A stretch of 7,871 bases of DNA, from assembly GCA_003978135.1 (NCBI GenBank), contig QOAL01000201.1, positions 1 through 7,871 on the forward strand, written 5' to 3'. This DNA comes from Thermodesulfatator sp. GTDB lineage: Bacteria; Desulfobacterota; Dissulfuribacteria; Dissulfuribacterales; QOAL01. Shown here piece after piece: positions 1-5,870 of the stretch (positions are counted from its first letter, which is position 1; each line of letters starts with the position of its first letter). The position numbers were made by a program, and so were the translations under genes. The notes under the pieces are model-generated. The model did no database searches and had not been told where the DNA came from. It saw nothing but the letters and a program-made list of their open reading frames with translations.

Positions 1-212
1 CGCACACTAGAAAATGCTTGTTCCAGGGAGAGCGGGTGTTCGAACACTCGCGGGTTAGTTCCTGTCCTGATAAAAGCGGACAATACCAGCCAGCACAGGC
101 AAACAGATTCACTGCCTGAAAGTTTATCATCCCACCATGCACGCGCTGGCGGGTTAAGCGGGTGAAGAGAGTCTTCCTAATACAACAGAATGCTGGCATC
201 CACGAGAATCAA
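1..212 (-). pseudogene. vapC: VapC-type PIN-domain toxin, interrupted by an early stop and cut by the window edge
   Basis: Reading starts at a TTG (210-212) that overlaps the vapB stop in a TTGA arrangement. It begins LILVDASILLY, the typical first strand of a PIN domain, with the metal-binding Asp at residue 5. Codon 12 is TAG (177-179). The same frame then stays open to the window edge and still reads like VapC: ARAWWDD at residues 23-29, SAFIRTGTNPRVF at 45-57, and HPLSLEQAF at 59-67. The spacing from LLY to WW matches intact relatives, which usually have Ala at the stop position, so this looks like a point nonsense change and not a frameshift. VapC proteins are Mg-dependent RNases held inactive by VapB. 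No good restart codon follows the stop, so a functional toxin is unlikely unless the stop is read through or is a sequencing error. The C-terminal half lies outside the window. Confidence 0.8.
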
Positions 213-457
213 CGGCAATCCTCGCCTTCTACCTGGAGAAGCAGCTCTTGTATATTGTCCAGGCTGTAACCTTGCCGAAGGCCCATTTTATGAGGCCTGG
301 TCTTGTAAGGACGCCGTTTTGCAGGCCGTTCAACTTGGTCGAGACCAGCACGTAGGGCTTGATTGACAACAGCCTTGAATGGCCTTCGTAACTTCGCTGC
401 TAATTTCCGTGCCCGTTCCAGTATGTCATCATCTATTATTGTCAGTATCGTTCTCAT
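209..457 (-). CDS. vapB: VapB-family antitoxin (82 aa)
   Basis: This is a small antitoxin of the VapB family with an N-terminal ribbon-helix-helix DNA-binding part (about residues 1-42: a short beta strand MRTILTI, then helices containing ERARKLAAKLRRPFKAVVN) and a basic, toxin-wrapping C-terminus (RPYKTRP at about 49-55, then GYSLDNIQELL and an acidic end). Length and the C-terminal motif match this family well. It would neutralise VapC and, with it, repress its own promoter. The gene overlaps the start of vapC by four bases, the usual coupling in these modules. No clear Shine-Dalgarno precedes the ATG. Compared with the usual MRTTLTIDDD-type start, there is one extra Ile in the beta strand (ATA ATA at 434-439). 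The coding sequence is otherwise intact, unlike its toxin partner. Confidence 0.87.
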   Translation of the reverse strand: MRTILTIIDDDILERARKLAAKLRRPFKAVVNQALRAGLDQVERPAKRRPYKTRPHKMGLRQGYSLDNIQELLLQVEGEDCR

Positions 458-463
458 GGAAGA

Positions 464-496
464 ATCATACCATTAAAGATGATGTCAATGCATCAT
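464..496 (-). promoter_or_regulatory. Candidate vapBC promoter and autoregulatory operator
   Basis: Just upstream of vapB is a perfect inverted repeat ATGATG-TCAATG-CATCAT (479-496, plus strand). On the minus strand it contains TTGACA (483-488), an exact -35 consensus. TATGAT (464-469) would serve as -10, but the spacer is only 13 bases, well short of the usual 17, so the promoter assignment is weak. If TATGAT is used, transcription would begin at or very near the vapB ATG and the mRNA would be almost leaderless, which fits the missing Shine-Dalgarno. An inverted repeat over the promoter is the usual form of a ribbon-helix-helix operator, so VapB autorepression here is a reasonable inference. 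Confidence 0.4.
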
Positions 497-532
497 TTGG
501 CAGCTTGCCGGTCGCGCGGAAAGATCCAAATG
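494..532. repeat. Inverted repeat CATTTGG...CCAAATG
   Basis: Perfect 7-base arms at 494-500 and 526-532 flank a 25-base GC-rich loop, between the end of the deaminase gene and vapB. The left arm overlaps the last three bases of the candidate vapB operator. There is no T-run after it on the minus strand, so it is not a convincing intrinsic terminator for the deaminase operon. It could be a second regulator site or chance. Confidence 0.3.
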
Positions 533-551
533 GAATGCTCCTGATAAAATT

Positions 552-1856
552 TCAGGCTTTACGCCACGCTTTTACCTCTGCCAGCAGCCTTTTCTCATCA
601 ATAGTGACCAGTTTGCCATCAATCATTAGCATATCGCCCCCAACCATGACGTCTGTAACATCCCCACCTTTGGCAGCATAGACTACCTGAGAAATACAGT
701 TGTAGCAGGGCCTGAGGGTTGGCCTGTCCAGATCCAGGATTATGATGTCCGCCTGGTATCCTGGGGAAAGCCTTCCAAGGTCTGTCCTGCCCATGGCCAG
801 AGCTGCGTCTACTGTCGCCATGGAAAGCACCTGGGCTGCAGAGACTACAGATGGATTCTGAAGGAGCCCCTTGGGAAGCTTTGCCGCGGTATCCATTTCG
901 CCAAACATGTCCAGGTCATTGTTGCTGGCAGCTCCATCGGTGCCAAGTGCCACCCGAACATTCTTTTTAAGAAGCCTTGCAACAGGAGCGATACCAGAGC
1001 CGAGCTTAAGGTTGCTCTCAGGACAATGTGCAATACTGACTCCGCGTTCTGAGAGGATGTCCATGTCTCTTTCACTCAGCCAGACGCAGTGCACAGCAAG
1101 AAGCCTTGGTGAAAGAAGGCCAAGGGAGTCCAGGTATTCCACAGGTGAACACCCGTGAATTCTTGTGATCTCCTCTATCTCCCACCTGGTTTCTGCAAGG
1201 TGGATTACGAGATGGAGATCAAGGGATGATGCCAGCTCCCGGGCATCTTCAAGCAAGGCTTGGTTGCAGGTATAAGGAGTATGAGGATCTACGGTTATTG
1301 TAATTCTGGGGTTGCCCTCCCATGCCTTGCTGAGCCGTTCGGTTTCCCTCAGGGCATCTTGTCCAGAGGGAAAAGAAGGGGAAGGGAAATCAAAGATGCC
1401 TTCTCCAAGCCAGGCCCTCATACCAACCCGGTCGGTAACCCTGGCAATGGTTTCTTCAAAAAGATACATGTCTATGAAGCCTGTGGTGCCTGATCTGATC
1501 ATTTCTGCGCAGGCCAGTTCTGTTCCAAGGGCAATTAGGTCCTGGTTAAGCCTTGCCTCTGCAGGAAAGATGTGGTCTTCAAGCCATGTCTTTAGGGGCA
1601 AGTCATCTGCCATGCCCCTGAAAAGCACCATTGGTGCATGTGTGTGGGCGTTTATGAGCCCAGGCATAACCAGGCCGGAGGGCCGCCTCAGCTCTGAAAA
1701 ATCCTTGTATTTCTGCCTTATATCTTCATAAACTCCTACCTCTTTTATCCGCCCGTCTTCTACTGCAACTGCTCCCTGGGATATAATCCTTTCTCCAGGG
1801 CCGCACAGCACATATTCTCCTGAAACCAGTATGCGACGCGTTTTTTTACTGTTCAT
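552..1856 (-). CDS. mtaD: Amidohydrolase: 5'-methylthioadenosine / S-adenosylhomocysteine deaminase family (434 aa)
   Basis: This is a metal-dependent amidohydrolase of the MTA/SAH deaminase branch, expected to convert the 6-amino group of 5'-modified adenosines to a 6-oxo group in the cytoplasm. Visible active-site elements, in order: NAHTHAPM with His71/His73, the VDPHTPYTC segment (His192), HLAET (His219, Glu222), AVHCVWL (His256), and GTDGAASNNDLDMF with the catalytic Asp307. N- and C-terminal strands (about 8-65 and 365-420) form the small beta domain, ending with GYQADIIILD. Length is normal. An in-frame ATG lies 13 codons further upstream, but I prefer 1856 because GGAG (1864-1867) sits 7 bases ahead and homologs start near the VSGEYVLCGPG strand. 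It overlaps the preceding phosphorylase gene by 11 bases, so the two are probably translationally coupled. Related guanine or triazine deaminases share the fold. The PYTC segment and the neighbour favour an adenosine derivative as substrate. Confidence 0.85.
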   Translation of the reverse strand: MNSKKTRRILVSGEYVLCGPGERIISQGAVAVEDGRIKEVGVYEDIRQKYKDFSELRRPSGLVMPGLINAHTHAPMVLFRGMADDLPLKTWLEDHIFPAEARLNQDLIALGTELACAEMIRSGTTGFIDMYLFEETIARVTDRVGMRAWLGEGIFDFPSPSFPSGQDALRETERLSKAWEGNPRITITVDPHTPYTCNQALLEDARELASSLDLHLVIHLAETRWEIEEITRIHGCSPVEYLDSLGLLSPRLLAVHCVWLSERDMDILSERGVSIAHCPESNLKLGSGIAPVARLLKKNVRVALGTDGAASNNDLDMFGEMDTAAKLPKGLLQNPSVVSAAQVLSMATVDAALAMGRTDLGRLSPGYQADIIILDLDRPTLRPCYNCISQVVYAAKGGDVTDVMVGGDMLMIDGKLVTIDEKRLLAEVKAWRKA

Positions 1857-2679
1857 CCCTGTACTCCATAAGAAGGCCCTGGAGAAGTTTTTCAAGGTTC
1901 TTTTCTGCCTTCTGTGCCTGGGCTATCACGTCTTCTATGAGAATAGGCCTGAAATTATCCGGATCATTTACGTTTGCAATGACTGAAATACCAAGGACCT
2001 CCATGCCTGCATGCCTTGCCACTATAACCTCAGGGACCAATGACATGGCTACTGCATCAGCCCCAATAAGCCTCAGGTATCTGGTTTCAGCAGGTGTTTC
2101 CAGGCTTGGGCCAGGCACACAGACAAAGACACCTTCCCTCAGAAGTATCCCAAAGCTTCCTCCCACTGTCCTGGCAAGATTGCCAAGTGGTTTGGAATAG
2201 GCATCAGAAAGGTCGGGAAACCTTGGCCCCCATTCATCCTGGTTTTCACCCCGGAGAGGATTGTCAGGCAGCAGGTTTATGTGATCCTCTATGAGCATGA
2301 GGTCACCGGATTCAAAATTCAGGTTGAGCCCTCCTGCAGCATTGCATGCAATCATGACCCTGCTTCCGCAAAGGGACATAACCCTGACCGGGAGGGTGAG
2401 CTTTTTTGTGGAGTAACCCTCATAGTAATGGAATCTGCCCTGGAAAAGGGCGCATCGGGTTTTGCCTATTGTTCCCACCAGGAGATTTCCTGCATGCTCA
2501 GGTGCTGTGGATATGGGGAAATTGGGAATCTCATTGTATGAAAGACAGAGCCTGGTATCTATTGCCCGTGCCAGTCCTCCCAGACCGGTGCCTGCCATTA
2601 TGATTACTGAGGGCTCAAACGGCAGTCTTTCCTGAAGAAATGACACCGCCTCTTCTACTTGTTCTTTGTATTTATTCAT
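1846..2679 (-). CDS. Purine nucleoside phosphorylase family protein, possibly specific for 5'-methylthio- or 5'-deoxyinosine (277 aa)
   Basis: This belongs to the trimeric PNP/MTAP family, which splits a purine nucleoside with phosphate into free base and (deoxy)ribose-1-phosphate. Motifs in order: phosphate loop GTGLGG (30-35), EHAGNL (His62), GRFHYYEGY (81-89), NAAGGLN (113-119), GDLMLIEDHINLL (125-137), PLRGEN (141-146), GPSLETPAE (190-198; Glu194 is the base-binding Glu), AMSLVPEVIVARH (211-223), and Asn236 in VIAN, equal to human Asn243 that marks 6-oxopurine use. The human His257 position (xHEEVx) aligns with Ile248 in LIEDVI, which suggests a hydrophobic 5' pocket as in MTAP. ATG at 2679 is preferred over one 11 codons upstream: GAGGG (2691-2695) lies 11 bases ahead, and the phosphate loop then falls at the usual position near residue 30. 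The next gene, overlapping by 11 bases, is the matching deaminase. A general inosine/guanosine phosphorylase remains possible. Confidence 0.85.
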   Translation of the reverse strand: MNKYKEQVEEAVSFLQERLPFEPSVIIMAGTGLGGLARAIDTRLCLSYNEIPNFPISTAPEHAGNLLVGTIGKTRCALFQGRFHYYEGYSTKKLTLPVRVMSLCGSRVMIACNAAGGLNLNFESGDLMLIEDHINLLPDNPLRGENQDEWGPRFPDLSDAYSKPLGNLARTVGGSFGILLREGVFVCVPGPSLETPAETRYLRLIGADAVAMSLVPEVIVARHAGMEVLGISVIANVNDPDNFRPILIEDVIAQAQKAEKNLEKLLQGLLMEYRDEQ

Positions 2680-2722
2680 GGTTTTGTAATCCCTCACAGG
2701 GTAACTGATCATGGTGTCTTGC

Positions 2723-2732
2723 GGTAGCTACC
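2723..2732. repeat. Perfect 10-base palindrome GGTAGCTACC
   Basis: GGTAGCTACC lies between the 109-base repeat and the phosphorylase start. It could be a small operator site in the leader of the phosphorylase-deaminase pair, but a palindrome of this length may occur by chance and no second copy is seen nearby. Confidence 0.25.
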
Positions 2733-2736
2733 TCCA

Positions 2737-2845
2737 GTAAGCGATTACAGGGTGCTGCAGATGCAAGGCAGCGGGTGCGCAGACGTACTCCCTGTACTTC
2801 AAGTACCCGCTAACGCAGCAGATGCGGTGCCCTGTGATCGCTTAC
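2737..2845. repeat. 109-base imperfect inverted-repeat element (REP/MITE-like)
   Basis: The outer arms GTAAGCGATTACAGGG (2737-2752) and CCCTGTGATCGCTTAC (2830-2845) pair over 16 positions with a single exception (2746/2836). A further CCA/TGG pairing (2734-2736 with 2847-2849) lies beyond a one-base bulge. Inside are nested pairs: AGCGGGT (2770-2776) with ACCCGCT (2805-2811), and the apex GTACTT-C-AAGTAC (2794-2806). An 8-base direct repeat GCAGATGC occurs at 2757-2764 and 2818-2825. There is no open reading frame spanning it, no clear target-site duplication at the ends and no T-run after it on either strand, so it is not a standard terminator. The nested palindromic design resembles dispersed non-autonomous or REP-type repeats. 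It sits 57 bases before the phosphorylase ATG and, if transcribed from the right, would form a large hairpin in the 5' leader. Confidence 0.72.
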
Positions 2846-2855
2846 ATGGTTTTCT

Positions 2856-2883
2856 ATCCTAACCCTGATATAGCCGCTGGCAA
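2856..2883 (-). promoter_or_regulatory. Weak sigma70-like promoter candidate for the phosphorylase-deaminase pair
   Basis: On the minus strand, TTGCCA (2878-2883) and TAGGAT (2856-2861) are separated by 16 bases, giving matches of 5/6 and 4/6 to the -35 and -10 consensus. A start near 2850 would place the whole 109-base hairpin element in a leader of about 170 bases ahead of the phosphorylase ATG. The match is modest. The alternative is readthrough from the nth operon. Confidence 0.3.
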
Positions 2884-2932
2884 GTTTGCCGCAGTTGCCA
2901 GAAGGCACCCAACTGATTGAGCAAAACCGCAG

Positions 2933-2960
2933 GCGTGGCCAGACTACGCCCACGCTTTTT
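2933..2960 (+). terminator. Terminator-like hairpin with T5 tail, plus strand
   Basis: GCGTGG (2933-2938) and CCACGC (2950-2955) form a 6-bp stem, extendable by a G-T and an A-T pair, with an 11-base loop and TTTTT at 2956-2960. It has the shape of a short intrinsic terminator on the plus strand. No plus-strand gene ends here, so its role, if any, is unclear; on the minus strand the T-run is poor. Confidence 0.25.
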
Positions 2961-3030
2961 GTAACTGAGGTTCAGCTCAGGATGGCCTGAAGATGAGATG
3001 GGAAATCGCCAATTCATTTTTGGACAGCCC

Positions 3031-3675
3031 CTAATTCGCCGATGTCTTTTTGAAATGCGGGCAGAGATCCTTGAGTATGCATTGGTCGCAGGCCGGCTTT
3101 CTTGCCTTGCAGACTCTTCTTCCGTGCTCAATCAAGAGATACGTTATCCTGCCCCAGAGCTCCTTTGGTATCTTCTGCATCAAATCCCTTTCTATCTTGA
3201 CAGGATCTGTCTCCCGGGTAAGGCCCAGTCGTTTGGCAAGCCTCTTTACGTGGGTATCCACTGCAATGCCCTCGATCACCCCATAGGCATTAAATAGGAC
3301 CACATTGGCAGTTTTCCTGGCTACCCCTGGAAGCGTTAAGAGATCCTTCATGTTGTCAGGCACCTTCCCGCCGAACTTTTCAACTAAAATGGCAGCCGCA
3401 GCCTTTATGTTTTTGGCCTTGTTCCTGAAGAAGCCACAGGAACGTATGATTTCTTCAATTTCACTGACATCAGCCTGGGCCATTTCCCTGGGGCCGGGAA
3501 ATCGTTCAAAAAGGGCGGGGGTAATCATATTCACCCTGACATCAGTGCATTGGGCAGAAAGGATGACTGCCACCAGGAGTTGAAACGGGTCCTTGAATTC
3601 AAGTGCTATTCGTGCCTTGTCATACTCCTTTTGAAGCCTGCTTATTATCTCCTTTATTCGTTCCCTTTCTGTCAT
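3031..3675 (-). CDS. nth: Endonuclease III, DNA glycosylase/AP lyase (214 aa)
   Basis: This is a base-excision repair enzyme that removes oxidised pyrimidines and cleaves the resulting abasic site by beta-elimination. The helix-hairpin-helix segment LPGVARKTANVVL (115-127) carries the Schiff-base Lys121, and VDTHV (139-143) carries the catalytic Asp140. The C-terminal iron-sulphur motif is complete, with Cys189, Cys196, Cys199 and Cys205 in the C-x6-C-x2-C-x5-C pattern for a [4Fe-4S] cluster. Early segments FQLLVAVILSAQCTD (31-45) and SCGFFRNKAKNI (79-90) are also typical, and length matches the roughly 210-residue family norm. The ATG is preceded by AAAGGA with about 9 bases of spacing and lies 15 bases after the lptG stop, so nth is the last gene of the rml-lpt unit. 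MutY is excluded by the Lys at 121 and the lack of its extra C-terminal domain. Confidence 0.96.
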   Translation of the reverse strand: MTERERIKEIISRLQKEYDKARIALEFKDPFQLLVAVILSAQCTDVRVNMITPALFERFPGPREMAQADVSEIEEIIRSCGFFRNKAKNIKAAAAILVEKFGGKVPDNMKDLLTLPGVARKTANVVLFNAYGVIEGIAVDTHVKRLAKRLGLTRETDPVKIERDLMQKIPKELWGRITYLLIEHGRRVCKARKPACDQCILKDLCPHFKKTSAN

Positions 3676-3690
3676 TTTCGTGTGTCCTTT

Positions 3691-4755
3691 CTAAAAGCTG
3701 AATCTTTTTCTGGCCCATATACCTGCACTGATGAGAAAGATATGGGGGCCCATTGTGGCAATGAAGGGTAAAATTGCCCCGGTCTTTCCCATGGAGACAG
3801 CCATGTTCCATAGAGCCCAAACACCAAAGCCAATACCTGTGCCCAGCACCAGCCCCACTGCTGCTCCTCCCTCCACGCGAAAAAAAACCAGGGGAAGACA
3901 GGCAAAAAGGAGGCTGACCCCGAGAAAACTGTAAAGAAGCTGACTGAGAAGTGTTGTTTCCTGCTTATGATATGGAAGGCCCAGGCTGCGAAGCCGAAGT
4001 ATTGCCTTCAGAAGTTGCGAGGCACTCGCTTCCTCTACAGGGGTTTCTATGGCCAGAAGGTCCTGGGGGGTTAAATCAATATCCACTGACAGCCTGTCAA
4101 AAAAACTGCTTTTTTCATCCTGCCTTTTAACACCCCTTGTAAATTCCCACCTGTTGTCCACATACCTTGCCTGGGCGCACGCTATTATCATACTGACTTT
4201 GTATGAAGGGCTGAAAAACATCCATTCCACATCTGCCAGCATAGAACCATCTGGAATCAGTATCTGGCCGGTTAGAATGGAATCCTTACCCCGGTAATAT
4301 AGCCTGCCCCCTTCTGCCACGGTTCCCCTGTCCTTGCTGCTGACTCCAGTTTCCATTTTGAGTATCAGATTAGCTGCCTTGTTGGCCTCTGGGATAAGAA
4401 ATATTTTCATTGTGGTAAAAACCACGGCAAGAATCATGGCTCCAGCCAGAATGGGCATGGATATTCTCCTGGTGGAAATGCCTATGGAGCGCAGGGCCAT
4501 GAGTTCCCTGCTCTTTCCCATGGTGACCAGGGTCATCAGTCCAGCAAGAAGAATTATCAATGGGGAAAGCTCAAAGATAATGTTTAGGGAAATCAGGCAA
4601 AAATAAACTGCTGTGGTGAAAAAACTTACACCTGCATCAAGAAAATCGGGTAGTTTTTCAAAGGCCTCGATGAGCAGGTAAAGTCCTGTGAGTCCAAAAA
4701 AGAGCACCACGAGAAAGGAAAAAAAGCGTGCTGCTATAAAACGTTCAAGGATCAT
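3691..4755 (-). CDS. lptG: LPS export ABC transporter permease LptG (354 aa)
   Basis: This is an inner-membrane permease of the YjgP/YjgQ family. With LptF it forms the channel of the LptB2FG machine, which lifts lipopolysaccharide from the inner membrane and passes it to LptC/LptA. The layout fits: three membrane segments (about 10-30, 52-78, 100-121), a soluble periplasmic beta-jellyroll region (about 125-245), then three more segments (about 270-292, 298-320, 327-347). The cytoplasmic stretch after TM2, GKSRELMALRSIGIS (80-94), is the coupling-helix region that contacts LptB. The frame stays open 61 codons further upstream, but that part lies within lptF in another frame and is not family-like. 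The ATG at 4755 begins MILERFIAARFF as expected, is preceded by AAGGG, and starts five bases after the lptF stop. Assignment as G and not F rests on order and on the other gene fitting LptF better. Confidence 0.9.
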   Translation of the reverse strand: MILERFIAARFFSFLVVLFFGLTGLYLLIEAFEKLPDFLDAGVSFFTTAVYFCLISLNIIFELSPLIILLAGLMTLVTMGKSRELMALRSIGISTRRISMPILAGAMILAVVFTTMKIFLIPEANKAANLILKMETGVSSKDRGTVAEGGRLYYRGKDSILTGQILIPDGSMLADVEWMFFSPSYKVSMIIACAQARYVDNRWEFTRGVKRQDEKSSFFDRLSVDIDLTPQDLLAIETPVEEASASQLLKAILRLRSLGLPYHKQETTLLSQLLYSFLGVSLLFACLPLVFFRVEGGAAVGLVLGTGIGFGVWALWNMAVSMGKTGAILPFIATMGPHIFLISAGIWARKRFSF

Positions 4756-4760
4756 CTTGG

Positions 4761-5870
4761 TTATCCCTTGAGAGGCCCCCTTAAAAAGAGACGCCTGTAT
4801 GCCAAAAGGGCAAAAATTGCCAGCAGTATGTTCGGGATCCAAACCCCCAGGAAAGGAGAAAGATTGCCATCCTCGGAAAGGGTGGTGCCAAAAAGAATTG
4901 CAAGATAATATGTCAGAAAAGACGCTAGGCCTACGCATATACCCTGGGACATGCCTCCACGGCCGAAATACACCCCCAGGGGCGCTGCCAGAAGACTCAT
5001 AATAAATGCACCAAAGGGGATACCTATTCTTTTGTGGAATTCAACCTGGTATTTCAGTCTTTTCTCTTTCCTGATTCCTGGTTCCGAGCTGGCCTCAAGA
5101 AGCTCCCAGGTGGTCATCTGGCCCCGTCTCTTCCTGTTTCCTTCATCTGGATTGCTGGTTATGGAAAGCAGGTATTTTTTAAAATCCACGGTATCCACCC
5201 TGGAATAATCAGAAGATACGCTGAAAAGCCTTCCATCCGTCAGTTTCAGTACAACCCGGCCTGAACGCATGTCAATGGAAAGCGCCCCATTCCTGGCAAG
5301 AATGTCATAGGCAAAGGAGTCGCTTCTTGCGTCCCTTATAAAAACCCCCTGAAATTTTCTGCCGCCTTGGGAGCTACTATCCACAAAGAAGGTAAGCCCC
5401 TTGGAAGGGGTGAAAAATCTCTTTTCTGGAATGCCCCTCATGAGCGCCTTTTCAGTGATATCCTCCATGAATTTGCCTGTCTCCCTTTTTGCATAGGGAA
5501 CCACCACTGCCGAAACCACAAGCGATGACAAAAGGGCAAGACAGGCTATGATGAGAAGAGGCTTCAGGAGCCTTGACGGGCCTATTCCGCAGGAAAAAAG
5601 AGCCACGATCTCGCTGTCCCTTGAAAATCTGAGAAAGGCAATGAGTACGCCGAGAAGAGAGCATATGGGAATGAGCACGTAAAGGAAGATTGGGAGCATC
5701 AGGAGATTGAGTTTTAGAAATTCCTTCAGGCTGATTCCAGCAGCCAGCAGGGGCTCCACATGGGTGAACAGTTTTCCAATAAGAAAAACCAGGCTCATGG
5801 CACCCAAGGAAAAAACAAAGGGCAGGGTTACCTCCCTCAGGACCATGCGGGTGAGGATAGAATTACTCAT
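4761..5870 (-). CDS. lptF: LPS export ABC transporter permease LptF (369 aa)
   Basis: This is the second YjgP/YjgQ-family permease, partner of LptG in the inner-membrane LPS extractor. It starts with the amphipathic segment ILTRMVLREVTLPF, then TM1 (about 15-33), TM2 (54-80), the coupling-helix region RFSRDSEIVALFSCGIG (81-97), TM3 (101-124), a periplasmic jellyroll (about 130-255), and TM4-6 (283-301, 308-329, 338-358). The QVEFHKRIGIPF segment (275-286) just before TM4 is a hallmark of the LptF side. Its ATG overlaps the rmlD stop as ATGA, and there is only a weak AGAG ahead, so translation probably depends on coupling to rmlD. No truncation is visible. No LptB, LptC or LptA gene is in the window; in many genomes these lie in a separate cluster. 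Confidence 0.92.
   Translation of the reverse strand: MSNSILTRMVLREVTLPFVFSLGAMSLVFLIGKLFTHVEPLLAAGISLKEFLKLNLLMLPIFLYVLIPICSLLGVLIAFLRFSRDSEIVALFSCGIGPSRLLKPLLIIACLALLSSLVVSAVVVPYAKRETGKFMEDITEKALMRGIPEKRFFTPSKGLTFFVDSSSQGGRKFQGVFIRDARSDSFAYDILARNGALSIDMRSGRVVLKLTDGRLFSVSSDYSRVDTVDFKKYLLSITSNPDEGNRKRRGQMTTWELLEASSEPGIRKEKRLKYQVEFHKRIGIPFGAFIMSLLAAPLGVYFGRGGMSQGICVGLASFLTYYLAILFGTTLSEDGNLSPFLGVWIPNILLAIFALLAYRRLFLRGPLKG

Larger units (their letters stand above)
2846..3030. other. Gene-free stretch after nth, with short hairpins, origin unclear
   Basis: Together with 2680-2845 this makes about 350 bases without a convincing gene. It contains TGGCAA/TTGCCA (2878-2883, 2895-2900), GGCAA/TTGCC (2879-2883, 2886-2890), GCGTGG/CCACGC (2933-2938, 2950-2955) and CTGAG/CTCAG (2965-2969, 2976-2980). 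One minus-strand frame stays open from inside the 3' end of nth down to 2859. Its part beyond nth could encode about 53 residues from an ATG near 3017 (beginning MNWRFPISSSGH), but no ribosome-binding site precedes it and I recognise no family. It may be the remnant of an inserted element or a structured spacer. Confidence 0.45.

Noticed and set aside
177..179. TAG in vapC read as pyrrolysine
   Set aside because: Relatives usually carry Ala here, and three intact genes in the window (nth, lptG, rmlB) end in TAG, so TAG works as an ordinary stop. A nonsense change is simpler.
1312..1731. 139-residue plus-strand reading frame
   Set aside because: It is the antisense shadow of the well-supported deaminase gene, with no family resemblance.
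2686..2702. Partial third copy of the 109-base element's end
   Set aside because: About 13 of 17 positions match the end of the element, but the central part differs and the stretch overlaps the phosphorylase ribosome-binding region; likely chance.
2859..3131. 90-residue minus-strand reading frame as a gene
   Set aside because: Its first third lies inside nth in another frame, it lacks a ribosome-binding site and resembles no family I know; only the part beyond nth is noted as an open question.
4756..4938. 61-residue N-terminal extension of LptG
   Set aside because: It overlaps the end of lptF in another frame, has no LptG-like sequence, and a well-placed ATG with a ribosome-binding site follows at 4755.
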